Below are positions 1-7,676 of a DNA stretch of 64,000 nt, in pieces (positions within the stretch are counted from its first letter, which is position 1; each line of letters starts with the position of its first letter). Under the pieces are notes generated by a model. That model saw nothing but the letters and a program-made list of their open reading frames with translations, was not told the origin of the DNA and did not search any database. A program made the translations under genes and the position numbers. Origin of the DNA: Demequina lignilytica (GTDB taxonomy: Bacteria; Actinomycetota; Actinomycetes; Actinomycetales; Demequinaceae); NCBI RefSeq assembly GCF_030418305.1, contig NZ_JAUHPX010000001.1, positions 124,001 through 188,000 on the forward strand, given 5' to 3'.

Positions 1-141
1 CGCGCCGGGGTTCGCGTCGAGGACGAGCAGGTCGTCACCGGGCGTCAGGCCCCGACGGCGCAGATGGTAGGCGACGGCGAGCCCGGCCTGCCCCGCGCCG
101 ATCACGACCACGGCGGCGTGGGTCGGGATGTGCTCGGGCAT
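1..141 (-). CDS. FAD/NAD(P)-binding flavoprotein, N-terminal fragment
   Basis: Only the first 47 codons are in the window; the gene runs off the left edge. Residues 10-26 (VVVIGAGQAGLAVAYHL) form the first beta strand and glycine-rich turn of a Rossmann fold with the GxGxxG fingerprint, followed by an acidic strand end (LLVLDAN) that would contact the ADP ribose. This is the start expected of FAD-dependent monooxygenases and pyridine-nucleotide oxidoreductases; the substrate cannot be inferred. The ATG at 141 lacks a ribosome site but follows a TAGGCT hexamer by 7 bases, so it is probably translated from a leaderless message. A MarR-family gene lies 45 bases upstream on the same strand and may regulate it. 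Confidence 0.75.
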   Translation of the reverse strand, partial: MPEHIPTHAAVVVIGAGQAGLAVAYHLRRRGLTPGDDLLVLDANPGA

Positions 142-148
142 GGGGACA

Positions 149-154
149 AGCCTA
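149..154 (-). promoter_or_regulatory. -10 hexamer for the flavoprotein gene (leaderless type)
   Basis: TAGGCT on the minus strand ends 7 bases before the ATG at 141. This spacing places the transcription start at or next to the start codon. No convincing -35 was seen. Confidence 0.4.
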
Positions 155-186
155 GGCGGGCGACGGGGCCGCGAGGGACGCGGGTG

Positions 187-705
187 TCACCGTGCGGTCG
201 GCTGGGCGACCCCGAGCGAGACCGCGAGACGGTCGATCTCGACGCGGCAGGTGCTGAGGGGGTTGCCGTCGAGCACGCGCATCGCCGTGCGGGCGAGCGC
301 GTCCGTCTCCTCGGGCTCGAGGATGTCCGTGAGCGCCGCCCGGACGGCGTCCGCGTGCACGCGCTGAGCGGCGGCCGCCTTGAGCCGGCCCTGCGAGCGG
401 ATCTCGACCCACGTGCCGCGCAGGTCCTCGTGGCACGTCACGCGGGACACGAGGTCGCGCGCCTCCATGCGTGAGACGTGGTGCGAGGTGCGGGACTTCT
501 CCCAGCCGAGCATCTCGCCGAGCTCGCCGGCGCGCATGCGTCCGTCCTCCGACCGCGCGAGGGCGGAGAGGATCTCGAAGTCGGGGACCGAGATGCCGAC
601 CGAGGCCTGGAGCCGCTGCTCCAGGATCCCCTGCAGGCGGCGACCCATCAGGGTGAGCGCGCGCCAGAGCGCGGTCTCGCGCTCGTCGGCGGCAGGAGTG
701 GTCAC
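187..705 (-). CDS. MarR-family transcriptional regulator
   Basis: A 172-residue winged helix-turn-helix repressor-type protein. After an N-terminal dimerisation helix (LWRALTLMGRRLQGILEQRL), the segment SVPDFEILSALARSEDGRMR leads into the DNA-recognition part GELGEMLGWEKSRTSHHVSR and a basic wing, the usual MarR layout and length. MarR proteins typically bind small aromatic ligands and repress adjacent genes; here the nearest same-strand gene is the flavoprotein 45 bases downstream. The reading frame is open further upstream to 846, but the GTG at 705 is preferred: it gives the family length, avoids the divergent small gene, and lies 6 bases after a TACGAT hexamer. The GGAGG just before it is too close to serve as a ribosome site. 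Confidence 0.8.
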   Translation of the reverse strand: MTTPAADERETALWRALTLMGRRLQGILEQRLQASVGISVPDFEILSALARSEDGRMRAGELGEMLGWEKSRTSHHVSRMEARDLVSRVTCHEDLRGTWVEIRSQGRLKAAAAQRVHADAVRAALTDILEPEETDALARTAMRVLDGNPLSTCRVEIDRLAVSLGVAQPTAR

Positions 706-711
706 GCCTCC

Positions 712-740
712 ATCGTACGGGGGCGCGGCAGGCGTGTCAC
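712..740 (-). promoter_or_regulatory. Promoter of the MarR gene (leaderless type)
   Basis: On the minus strand GTGACA (740-735) is followed after 17 bases by TACGAT (717-712), then 6 bases to the GTG start. The -35 matches five of six positions of TTGACA and the -10 fits TANNNT. The best-formed promoter among the leaderless-type starts here. Confidence 0.5.
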
Positions 741-780
741 CGCGCCGCGCGCTGCGGTGGTCGCCGCCGCGGCTCCGGCA

Positions 781-786
781 TAGGCT
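781..786 (+). promoter_or_regulatory. Candidate -10 hexamer of the 49-residue protein gene
   Basis: TAGGCT lies 34 bases before the ATG at 821, giving a predicted leader of about 28 bases that contains the ribosome site GGAGG at 810-814. No clear -35 is visible. Confidence 0.3.
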
Positions 787-820
787 GGAGACGTCCCTCA
801 GGCAGCGATGGAGGTGCACG

Positions 821-970
821 ATGGGCGAGCAGAGCGTGACGGACACGCGGCACTACCGTTTCGAGCAGATCAGGGCGCGGGAGCTCGCGCGCGGGGCGTC
901 CGAGGACGAGGCCGCGAGGATCGCGGCGGAGACCGTGGACAAGGTCGCCGAGGAGGCATCCGACTCCTGA
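821..970 (+). CDS. Small conserved-type helical protein, function unknown
   Basis: A 49-residue, strongly charged protein (MGEQSVTDTRHYRFEQIRAR at the start) predicted to be almost wholly helical, with alternating basic and acidic patches and the segment GASEDEAARIAAETVDK. I recognise the type as a small protein recurring in actinobacteria but know no function. The start is well supported: GGAGG at 810-814 sits 6 bases before the ATG. It stops 22 bases before the phosphatidyltransferase gene, which has its own promoter hexamer. It is divergent from the MarR gene, and no membrane segment or metal site is visible. Confidence 0.6.
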   Translation: MGEQSVTDTRHYRFEQIRARELARGASEDEAARIAAETVDKVAEEASDS

Positions 971-979
971 GCACGCTCG

Positions 980-985
980 TAGACT
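980..985 (+). promoter_or_regulatory. -10 hexamer for the phosphatidyltransferase gene (leaderless type)
   Basis: TAGACT ends 7 bases before the GTG at 993, with no ribosome site in between. This suggests transcription starts at the initiation codon. Confidence 0.4.
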
Positions 986-992
986 GTCGCGC

Positions 993-1613
993 GTGAGCGA
1001 CGAGTCGAGCGTGGAGGACGGTGCCGCGACCCGTGCCACGGGTGAGCCGCGGGACCAGGTGTGGACCGTGCCCAACCTGATCAGCACGGTCCGGATCGTG
1101 CTGATCGTCGTGTTCGTCGTGCTCCTCGCGGGGCGCCACGACGGTTGGGCGATCGCCGCGCTGATCGGTGCGGGCGTGTCCGACTTCCTCGACGGCTATC
1201 TCGCGCGCCGGTGGGATCAGGTGACGCGGCTCGGCCGCATCCTCGATCCCGCCGCCGACCGGCTGCTCACGTTGGCGGTGGTGATCGGCCTCGCCGCGCG
1301 CGGCGTCATCCCGTGGTGGCTGACAGCAGTGCTGCTCACGCGCGACGCCGTGGTCGGCGTGGCGCTGCTGGTCGCTCGTGCGCGCGGCGCGGAGTCCTCG
1401 CAGGTCACCCTCGTGGGCAAGGCGGCGACCTTCGGGCTCTACGTGTTCCTGCCCTGGGCCTACATCGCCTTCCTGGCCGAGTGGCCGATCGCCTGGACCG
1501 TGTTCTTCGTCGGCACGCTCGCCGCCACGGTGCTGTACTGGGTGTCGGGGGTCGGGTACGTGGTCGATCTCGTGAATCGGTCGCGCGCCACCGTTCCTCC
1601 GGCGGGGGCGTGA
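993..1613 (+). CDS. CDP-alcohol phosphatidyltransferase (PgsA-like)
   Basis: A 206-residue integral membrane enzyme of phospholipid synthesis that transfers a phosphatidyl group from CDP-diacylglycerol to an alcohol. The family signature is complete at about residues 61-87: D-x2-D-G-x2-A-R-x8-G-x3-D-x3-D (DFLDGYLARR, then G..., DPAAD). Several hydrophobic spans follow, ending in a hydrophilic tail. The order phosphatidyltransferase, FHA protein, MerR, MerR matches the Mycobacterium tuberculosis pgsA2 to Rv1830 region, so this is probably the PgsA2-type homologue. The acceptor (glycerol 3-phosphate or another alcohol) cannot be told from sequence alone. The GTG start lies just past an acidic, soluble N-terminus. 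Confidence 0.85.
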   Translation: MSDESSVEDGAATRATGEPRDQVWTVPNLISTVRIVLIVVFVVLLAGRHDGWAIAALIGAGVSDFLDGYLARRWDQVTRLGRILDPAADRLLTLAVVIGLAARGVIPWWLTAVLLTRDAVVGVALLVARARGAESSQVTLVGKAATFGLYVFLPWAYIAFLAEWPIAWTVFFVGTLAATVLYWVSGVGYVVDLVNRSRATVPPAGA

Positions 1614-1617
1614 GCCC

Positions 1618-1623
1618 TAGGAT
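1618..1623 (+). promoter_or_regulatory. Candidate -10 hexamer of the FHA protein gene
   Basis: TAGGAT overlaps the end of the phosphatidyltransferase gene and lies about 30 bases before the chosen ATG at 1654. The predicted leader contains AGGAGGAGG at 1641-1649. Confidence 0.3.
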
Positions 1624-1653
1624 GGGGATCGTCCGATGGCAGGAGGAGGCGTC

Positions 1654-2076
1654 ATGACGTACGACGAGAGCCCCGTCGAGAGGACCATGTCCCTCGACTC
1701 GGCCGCCCCGGTCGACGAGGGCGTGCCGCACCGCCTGAGCGCCCAGGACCAGGCCGCGGTCGACGCGCTCGGTCCGGACCACGCGCTGCTGATCGTGCAC
1801 CACGGCCCGAACATGGGCGCACGGTTCCTGCTCGACGTCGACATCACCACGGCGGGCCGCTCGGTGAAGTCGGACATCTTCCTCGACGACGTCACCGTCA
1901 GCCGCGAGCACGCCCAGTTCATCCGCGACGGCGTGGAGTTCTACGTGCGCGATCACGGCTCGCTCAACGGCACCTACGTCAACCGCGAGAGCGTCTCCGA
2001 GCGTCGGCTGGCCGCGGGCGACGAGGTGCAGATCGGCAAGTACCGCCTCACCTTCTATCCGGGTGCCCGGGGCTGA
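1654..2076 (+). CDS. garA: FHA-domain metabolic regulator GarA/OdhI
   Basis: A 140-residue protein with a single forkhead-associated domain at about residues 40-138. The phosphothreonine-binding loops are present: GRSVKSDIFLDD, VSREHAQF and SLNGTYVN. In mycobacteria and corynebacteria this protein binds 2-oxoglutarate dehydrogenase and glutamate enzymes, and is switched off when an N-terminal threonine is phosphorylated by Pkn kinases. The N-terminus here has one candidate site in ERTMSLD rather than the paired-threonine ETT motif of the mycobacterial protein. An ATG at 1636 is also in frame, but the one at 1654 has AGGAGG at the right distance. Its position between a PgsA-like gene and an FtsR-like MerR gene matches the conserved garA locus. 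Confidence 0.88.
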   Translation: MTYDESPVERTMSLDSAAPVDEGVPHRLSAQDQAAVDALGPDHALLIVHHGPNMGARFLLDVDITTAGRSVKSDIFLDDVTVSREHAQFIRDGVEFYVRDHGSLNGTYVNRESVSERRLAAGDEVQIGKYRLTFYPGARG

Positions 2077-2083
2077 TCCCCGC

Positions 2084-2821
2084 ATGGCCTCGGCCGCCGG
2101 CGACGCCGCCGCATCGTCCCCACGCGCCGTAGCGCCGTCCTCTCCCGAGCCGCTGGTCGGGACCTGGCCGCACGCGCTCTCGCACGAGCCCATGCTCCGC
2201 GTCAGCGACGTGCTCGCGCTCGTGCAGCGGAGCTTCCCGACGCTGACGACGTCGAAGCTGCGGTTCCTCGACTCCCATGGCCTGGTGTGCCCGCAGCGCA
2301 CGCCGTCGGGATACCGGCAGTACTCCCCGGCGGACGTCGAGCGCGTGCGATTCGTGCTCCGGCAGCAGCGTGACCACTACCGCCCGCTCACGGTGATCAA
2401 GGAGCAGCTCGACGCGCTCGACAGCGGCCGTCTGCACGAGCCGGTCACGCTCCAGGAGATCGGCGAGGCGCCCTCGGACTACCTGAGCGCCGCGGAGGTC
2501 GCGGAGCGCGGGGGAGTGTCGGTGGACGTGCTGGGCGAGCTCGAGCGCGCCGGTCTGGTCGCCGCCACCGTGCCCGACGGCTACGAGCCGGCCGTGCTCG
2601 ACGTCGTGGTCGCCGCATCCGCGTACCTGGCGGCGGGCGGGGACGTGCGCGCGCTCCGCACGCTGGTGCTCGCCGCGCGGCGCGAGGCTGATCGTGCGGA
2701 CGATGCGGCGGCCCCGTTGCGGCGCCGGGGCGGGGGAGAGGCGGACGCCCGTGCCGCCGAGTTCGGAGAGGCCGCGATCGCCGTGTTCTCCGCGTCCGTG
2801 CGGCTTCGCGTGGGAGGATGA
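2084..2821 (+). CDS. ftsR: MerR-family regulator, FtsR/Rv1828 type
   Basis: A 245-residue MerR-type protein. The winged-helix DNA-binding part is at about residues 37-105 (MLRVSDVLALVQRSFP, then SKLRFLDSHGLVCPQRTPSG and YSPADVERVRFVLRQQRDHY), followed by a helical C-terminal part ending in a charged tail. It directly follows the FHA gene, as cg1631 (FtsR) follows odhI in Corynebacterium, where FtsR activates ftsZ; that function is carried over by synteny. A GTG at 2063 would add 7 residues and overlap the FHA stop. The ATG at 2084 is chosen, though neither start has a strong ribosome site. No metal-binding cysteines are present. Confidence 0.78.
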   Translation: MASAAGDAAASSPRAVAPSSPEPLVGTWPHALSHEPMLRVSDVLALVQRSFPTLTTSKLRFLDSHGLVCPQRTPSGYRQYSPADVERVRFVLRQQRDHYRPLTVIKEQLDALDSGRLHEPVTLQEIGEAPSDYLSAAEVAERGGVSVDVLGELERAGLVAATVPDGYEPAVLDVVVAASAYLAAGGDVRALRTLVLAARREADRADDAAAPLRRRGGGEADARAAEFGEAAIAVFSASVRLRVGG

Positions 2822-2852
2822 GGGAAGCGGCGCGCGACACGGCCCGCGGTCG

Positions 2853-2881
2853 TTGACCCGGCCTCGGTCGAGCCCTAACGT
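2853..2881 (+). promoter_or_regulatory. Promoter of the second MerR gene
   Basis: TTGACC (2853-2858), a 17-base spacer, then TAACGT (2876-2881): a near-consensus vegetative promoter. Predicted start near 2888, giving a leader of roughly 23 bases with AGGAGG at 2901-2906. Confidence 0.55.
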
Positions 2882-2900
2882 TGAAGTCAAGGTTGAACCT
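2880..2900 (+). promoter_or_regulatory. Candidate operator of the second MerR gene
   Basis: Just downstream of the -10 hexamer are two GTTGAA copies 12 bases apart (2880-2885 and 2892-2897). The second lies inside an odd-centred palindrome, AGGTTgAACCT (2890-2900), next to TTGA-AG-TCAA (2881-2890). The site overlaps the expected transcription start, suiting repression or autoregulation. Confidence 0.4.
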
Positions 2901-2910
2901 AGGAGGAGCG

Positions 2911-3477
2911 ATGACCGACGAGTCCGGCCGCGGCGTGACCCGGCTCGACCAGGGCATCCTCTTCGACGACGGCCTCGCGCACCTCGACGAGAACGCGGGC
3001 TACCGCGGACCCACCGCATGCAAGGCCGCGGGGATCACCTACCGTCAGCTCGACTACTGGGCGCGCACCGGCCTGGTGGAGCCCAGCGTGCGGTCCGCCA
3101 CGGGGTCGGGGACCCAGCGCCTGTACGGCTTCCGGGACATCCTCGTCCTGCGCGTGGTGAAGCGCCTGCTCGACTCCGGCGTCTCGCTCCAGCAGATCCG
3201 TTCGGCTGTCTCGCACCTGCGCGAGCGCGGGGTCGAGGACCTCTCACGGATCACCTTGATGTCGGACGGCGCGTCCGTGTACGAGTGCACGTCGGACGAC
3301 GAGGTCATCGACCTGGTGCAGGGCGGCCAGGGCGTCTTCGGCATCGCTCTCGGCAAGGTCTGGCGCGAGCTCGAGGGTTCGCTCCTGGCGCTGCCCGCCG
3401 ACCGGCCGGAGGACCTCGAGACCGTGGGCGCCGACGACCTGGCGGAGCGTCGCGCCCGTCGTTCCCAGGCCGGCTGA
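2911..3477 (+). CDS. MerR-family regulator, Rv1830 type
   Basis: A 188-residue MerR protein conserved in actinobacteria. After an N-terminal arm (residues 1-30) the winged-helix domain reads GPTACKAAGITYRQLDYWAR, then RLYGFRDILVLRVVKRLLDS and a coiled dimerisation helix (SLQQIRSAVSHLRERG). A C-terminal segment with conserved-looking GVFGIALGKVWRELEG follows. The equivalent M. tuberculosis gene, Rv1830, lies close to garA and Rv1828; the intervening Rv1829-type bifunctional nuclease gene is missing here. AGGAGG 4 bases before ATG 2911 fixes the start. The promoter carries palindromes suggesting autoregulation. The target genes are unknown to me. Confidence 0.85.
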   Translation: MTDESGRGVTRLDQGILFDDGLAHLDENAGYRGPTACKAAGITYRQLDYWARTGLVEPSVRSATGSGTQRLYGFRDILVLRVVKRLLDSGVSLQQIRSAVSHLRERGVEDLSRITLMSDGASVYECTSDDEVIDLVQGGQGVFGIALGKVWRELEGSLLALPADRPEDLETVGADDLAERRARRSQAG

Positions 3478-3573
3478 CGCCGGCGTCCACACGCCCGCAC
3501 CGGGCGGCGCGTCGTCGCGCGCCCCGGCGCCCCCACCCGCACGTCCCGCCATGTGAGACGCCCCGCACCGCGG

Positions 3574-3602
3574 CTGACTCGGCACCCGAAACCTGGCAGG
3601 AT
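3574..3602 (+). promoter_or_regulatory. Candidate promoter of pyc
   Basis: CTGACT (3574-3579), a 17-base spacer and CAGGAT (3597-3602) lie 25-53 bases before the pyc ATG. Both hexamers are imperfect. Confidence 0.3.
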
Positions 3603-3626
3603 GTCCCCAACGTCGAAGGGAAGCAG

Positions 3627-6600
3627 ATGTTCGCCAAAGTCCTCGTGGCAAACCGCGCAGAGATCGCCGTCAGGGCCTTCAGGGCCGCATTCGAGAACGG
3701 TGCCCGCACAGTCGCGGTGTTCCCGCACGAGGATCGGATGTCCGAGCACCGCGTCAAGGCCGACGAGGCCTACCAGATCGGCGAGGAGGGACACCCGGTC
3801 AAGGCGTACCTCGACATCGAGTCGATCCTCGAGGTCGCCAAGCAGGCCGGCGCCGACGCGATCTACCCGGGCTACGGCTTCCTGTCCGAGAACGTGGACT
3901 TCGCGCGCCGCTGCGCCGAGGAGGGCGTGACCTTCATCGGCCCGCCGCCGGAGGTGCTGGCGAAGGCCGGCGACAAGGTCGCCGCGCTCAAGGCGGCCCG
4001 CGACGCCGGCGTGCCCGTGCTGGACTCCTCGGAGCCCTCGCGTGACCCCGAGTTCATCATCGCCGAGGCCGACCGCATCGGCTACCCGGTCTTCGTCAAG
4101 GCCGTCGCGGGCGGCGGCGGTCGCGGCATGCGCCGCGTCGAGCGCCCCGAGGACCTGCCGGAGCTGCTCGCCTCGGCGATGCGCGAGGCCGAGAACGCGT
4201 TCGGCGACCCGACGGTGTTCCTCGAGCAGGCCGTCCTGGGCCCGCGCCACATCGAGGTGCAGATCCTCGCGGACGCCGAGGGCAACGTCATCCACCTCTT
4301 CGAGCGCGACTGCTCGGTGCAGCGCCGCCACCAGAAGGTGATCGAGATCGCGCCCGCGCCCGCGCTCGACCCGGCGATCCGCGACGCGCTCTGCGCGGAT
4401 GCGGTGAAGTTCGCCACCAGCCTCGGCTACGTGAACGCCGGCACCGTCGAGTTCCTGGTCGCCACCGAGGGCGAGCGCGCCGGCCAGCACGTCTTCATCG
4501 AGATGAACCCGCGCATCCAGGTCGAGCACACCGTGACCGAGGAGGTCACCGGCGTCGACCTGGTGAGCTCGCAGATGCGGATCGCCTCCGGCGAGACGCT
4601 CGAGGACCTCGGCCTGCGCCAGGACAACGTCCGCGTCACGGGCTTCGCGGTGCAGACCCGCGTCACCACCGAGGACCCCGCCAACGGCTTCCTCCCCGAC
4701 ACCGGGCGCATCGTCGCCTACCGCTCGCCCGGCGGCGCCGGTGTCCGCCTCGACGGCGCGACCGGTATGGCCGGCAACACCATCACGGGCCACTTCGACT
4801 CGATGCTGGTGAAGCTCACGTGCCGCGGCTACAACTTCGAGACCGCGATCACGCGCGCCGAGCGCGCGCTCGCCGAGTTCCGCATCCGCGGCGTCACCAA
4901 CAACATCAAGTTCCTCCGCAACGTGCTCTCCTCGGCCGAGTTCCGCGCCGGCGGCGTCACCACCGCGTTCATCGACCAGCACCCCGAGCTGCTCCAGGTG
5001 GGGGAGAACCAGGACCGCTCGTCGAAGCTGCTCGCGTTCCTGGGCCACACCACGGTGAACCGGCCCCACGGCGAGCACGCGGAGGCCGTGGTGCGTCCCG
5101 GCGACAAGCTGCCCGCGATCGACCTCGAGGCCGAGCCGCCGGCGGGCTCGCGTCAGCGACTGCTCGAGCTGGGGCCGGAGGGCTTCGCCAAGGCGCTGCG
5201 CGAGCAGGAGGCGCTCGCCGTCACCGAGACCACCATGCGGGACGCGCACCAGTCGCTGCTCGCGACCCGCGTGCGCACCTACGACCTGCTCGCCGCGGCC
5301 GGCCATACGGCCCGCATGACGCCCGAGCTGCTGTCGGTCGAGTGCTGGGGCGGCGCAACCTACGACGTGTCCATGCGCTTCCTGTCCGAGGACCCGTGGA
5401 TCCGCCTCACGGACCTGCGCGCCAAGATGCCGAACATCGCGCTGCAGATGCTGCTGCGCGGGCGGAACACGGTCGGCTACACGCCCTACCCCGACGAGGT
5501 CGCCGTGGCGTTCGTCGAGGAGGCTGCGGCCACCGGCATCGACATCTTCCGCATCTTCGACGCCCTCAACGACGTCGAGCAGATGCGTCCCGCGATCGAG
5601 GCCGTCCGGGGCACCGGCACCGCGATCGCCGAGGCGACGCTTTGCTACACGGGCAACATGATCTCGCCCGAGGAGAAGCTGTACACGCTCGACTACTACC
5701 TCAACCTCGCCGACTCGCTGGTCGAGGCCGGCGCGCACATGCTGGCGATCAAGGACATGGCGGGCCTGCTGCGCCCGGCGGCCGCGTACGTCCTCGTGAG
5801 CGAGCTCCGCAAGCGGTTCGACCTGCCGATCCACCTGCACACGCATGACACGGCCGGCGGCCAGATCGGCACGCTGCTCGCGGCGGCCGAGGCCGGGGTC
5901 GACGCGGTCGACGTCGCGAACGCGGCGATGGCCGGCACCACGTCGCAGCCCCCGATGTCGGCGCTCGTCGCCGCCCTGGAGCACACCCAGCGCGACACCG
6001 GGATCGCCCTCGCCGCGGCGCAGGACCTGGAGCCGTACTGGGAGTCCGTGCGACGCCTGTACTCGCCGTTCGAGTCCGGACTGCCGGGCCCGACGGGGCG
6101 CGTGTACCACCACGAGATCCCGGGCGGCCAGCTCTCCAACCTGCGTCAGCAGGCGATCTCGCTGGGCCTGGCGGACAAGTTCGAGGCGATCGAGGACATG
6201 TACGCGGCCGCCAACCGGATCCTCGGCAACCTCGTCAAGGTCACGCCGTCCTCGAAGGTGGTCGGCGACCTCGCCCTGCACCTGGTCGCGAACGATGCGG
6301 ACCCCGCGGACTTCGAGGAGAACCCGGACAAGTACGACCTGCCCGACTCCGTCATCGGCTTCCTCGCCGGCGAGCTCGGCGACCCGCCGGGCGGCTGGCC
6401 CGAGCCGTTCCGCAGCAAGGCCCTGCAGGGCCGCGATGTCACGCGCACGCTGCCCGAGCTCAGCGAGGACGACCGCGAGGTGCTGGCGGTCGCCGGCCCG
6501 GACCGCCGGCGTCGTCTCAACCACCTGCTGTTCCCGGGACCGGCCAAGGAGTTCGACAAGGCGGTGGACACGTACGGCGACATCTCCGTCATCGATACGT

Positions 6601-7034
6601 TCCACTACCTGTACGGCCTCACGGTCGGCAGCGGCGAGGAGGCCGTGATCGAGCTGCACCGGGGTGTGCGGATCATCGCGACCATCGAGGCCGTCGGCGA
6701 GCCCGACGACCACGGCGAGCGCACCGTGATCTTCAACTTCAACGGCCAGATCCGCCCGATCCAGGTGCGCGACCTGTCCGCCAAGATCGAGGTGGTCCAG
6801 CGCGAGAAGGCCGATGCCTCCAAGCCCGGGCACATCGCGTCGCCGTTCACCGGGCTGGTGACGCCCCGCGTGTCGGAGGGCGACCAGGTCGAGGCCGGTC
6901 AGACGGTCGCCGTGATCGAGGCCATGAAGATGGAGTCCTCGATCACCACGCCCGTGGCCGGCACGGTCGCGCGCGTCGTCATCGACTCGTCGGAGGCGCT
7001 CGGCGGCGGCGACCTGGTGCTCGTGGTCGAATAG
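3627..7034 (+). CDS. pyc: Pyruvate carboxylase
   Basis: An 1135-residue biotin enzyme, the normal length for a single-chain pyruvate carboxylase, making oxaloacetate from pyruvate, bicarbonate and ATP. Biotin carboxylase domain, about residues 1-450: ATP-grasp loop [11 protein letters not shown] and the EMNPRIQVEHTVTEEVTG signature. Carboxyltransferase domain, about 530-810: TMRDAHQSLLATRVRT and the metal-binding HLHTHDTAGG. C-terminal biotin carrier: EAMKMES, with the second methionine-flanked lysine as biotin site. The frame is open far upstream, but ATG 3627 gives the canonical MFAKVLVANRAEIAVRAFRA start. It is monocistronic in appearance and supplies anaplerosis for amino acid synthesis. 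Confidence 0.97.
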   Translation: MFAKVLVANRAEIAVRAFRAAFENGARTVAVFPHEDRMSEHRVKADEAYQIGEEGHPVKAYLDIESILEVAKQAGADAIYPGYGFLSENVDFARRCAEEGVTFIGPPPEVLAKAGDKVAALKAARDAGVPVLDSSEPSRDPEFIIAEADRIGYPVFVKAVAGGGGRGMRRVERPEDLPELLASAMREAENAFGDPTVFLEQAVLGPRHIEVQILADAEGNVIHLFERDCSVQRRHQKVIEIAPAPALDPAIRDALCADAVKFATSLGYVNAGTVEFLVATEGERAGQHVFIEMNPRIQVEHTVTEEVTGVDLVSSQMRIASGETLEDLGLRQDNVRVTGFAVQTRVTTEDPANGFLPDTGRIVAYRSPGGAGVRLDGATGMAGNTITGHFDSMLVKLTCRGYNFETAITRAERALAEFRIRGVTNNIKFLRNVLSSAEFRAGGVTTAFIDQHPELLQVGENQDRSSKLLAFLGHTTVNRPHGEHAEAVVRPGDKLPAIDLEAEPPAGSRQRLLELGPEGFAKALREQEALAVTETTMRDAHQSLLATRVRTYDLLAAAGHTARMTPELLSVECWGGATYDVSMRFLSEDPWIRLTDLRAKMPNIALQMLLRGRNTVGYTPYPDEVAVAFVEEAAATGIDIFRIFDALNDVEQMRPAIEAVRGTGTAIAEATLCYTGNMISPEEKLYTLDYYLNLADSLVEAGAHMLAIKDMAGLLRPAAAYVLVSELRKRFDLPIHLHTHDTAGGQIGTLLAAAEAGVDAVDVANAAMAGTTSQPPMSALVAALEHTQRDTGIALAAAQDLEPYWESVRRLYSPFESGLPGPTGRVYHHEIPGGQLSNLRQQAISLGLADKFEAIEDMYAAANRILGNLVKVTPSSKVVGDLALHLVANDADPADFEENPDKYDLPDSVIGFLAGELGDPPGGWPEPFRSKALQGRDVTRTLPELSEDDREVLAVAGPDRRRRLNHLLFPGPAKEFDKAVDTYGDISVIDTFHYLYGLTVGSGEEAVIELHRGVRIIATIEAVGEPDDHGERTVIFNFNGQIRPIQVRDLSAKIEVVQREKADASKPGHIASPFTGLVTPRVSEGDQVEAGQTVAVIEAMKMESSITTPVAGTVARVVIDSSEALGGGDLVLVVE

Positions 7035-7114
7035 GCTGGTGCGGGACCATCGTCCCGTCGCCCGTCCGAGGGCTGCCGGGACCATGGACTGGCCCATCCG
7101 AGAAGGAGGACATC

Positions 7115-7612
7115 ATGAAGGTGCTCGTCGCTGTCGGCTCGAAGTACGGAGCCACCCGCGAGGTCGCCACCCGCATCGCCGAGGACATCCGTGCCCACGG
7201 CTTCGAGGTCGACCTTCTGGATGCCTGCGACGTGCAGGGGATCCAGTACTACGAGGCCGTCATCATCGGCTCGGCGGTGTACGGCGGCCTCTGGCGCCGC
7301 GACGCCTCGGCGCTCATCAAGCAGCACCGTGACGAGCTGATCGCGAAGGACGTCTGGCTGTTCTCGGTCGGCATGGAGACCGTCGTGAAGCCCGGGCAGC
7401 CGCTCGACGAGTCCGACGGCTTCGCCCGCGAGGTCCAGGCGCACGACCACGCCCGTTTCCCGGGCGCCATCAACTGGGACCGCCTGAACGTGGGGGAGAA
7501 GGCCCTGATCAAGGCGCTCAACCCCCCGATGGGCGACTTCCGGGACTTCACCGCGGTCCGCGAGTGGACCGAGCGCGTCGCCGCCAAGCTCGAGGAGCTC
7601 GCCGCCGCGTAG
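7115..7612 (+). CDS. Flavodoxin-domain protein (HemG-like)
   Basis: A 165-residue protein with a flavodoxin fold. The FMN phosphate loop is GSKYGATREVA (residues 8-18), and AVIIGSAVYGGLWRRDA matches the second flavin-contact segment of HemG-type menaquinone-dependent protoporphyrinogen dehydrogenases and general flavodoxin-domain proteins. The C-terminal half is rich in charged helices with no membrane span. AAGGAGG stands 5-6 bases before ATG 7115. A TAGGCT hexamer at the pyc stop codon (7032-7037) could promote it. No heme genes are nearby, so a generic flavodoxin-domain call is safer than HemG. Confidence 0.75.
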   Translation: MKVLVAVGSKYGATREVATRIAEDIRAHGFEVDLLDACDVQGIQYYEAVIIGSAVYGGLWRRDASALIKQHRDELIAKDVWLFSVGMETVVKPGQPLDESDGFAREVQAHDHARFPGAINWDRLNVGEKALIKALNPPMGDFRDFTAVREWTERVAAKLEELAAA

Positions 7613-7630
7613 CGCGCGCCGCCCCTGCGA

Positions 7631-7673
7631 TGCGAGAGGGCCGCTCCCCGCAGGGGGGAGCGGCCCTCTCGCA
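7631..7673. terminator. Bidirectional terminator hairpin
   Basis: A perfect 19-base inverted repeat (7631-7649 with 7655-7673) around a 5-base loop lies between the convergent flavodoxin and repeat-protein genes. It reaches within 4 bases of the stop of the minus-strand gene. There is no T-run on either side. Confidence 0.75.
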
Positions 7674-7676
7674 TGA

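Noticed and set aside
3054-7097. Very long open frame antisense to pyc
   Set aside because: It is an artefact of third-position G+C bias opposite a certain gene; its translation is Arg/His/Gly-rich and matches no family.
7115-7612. Naming the flavodoxin gene hemG
   Set aside because: The fold fits but no heme genes are nearby and HemG-specific features could not be confirmed.
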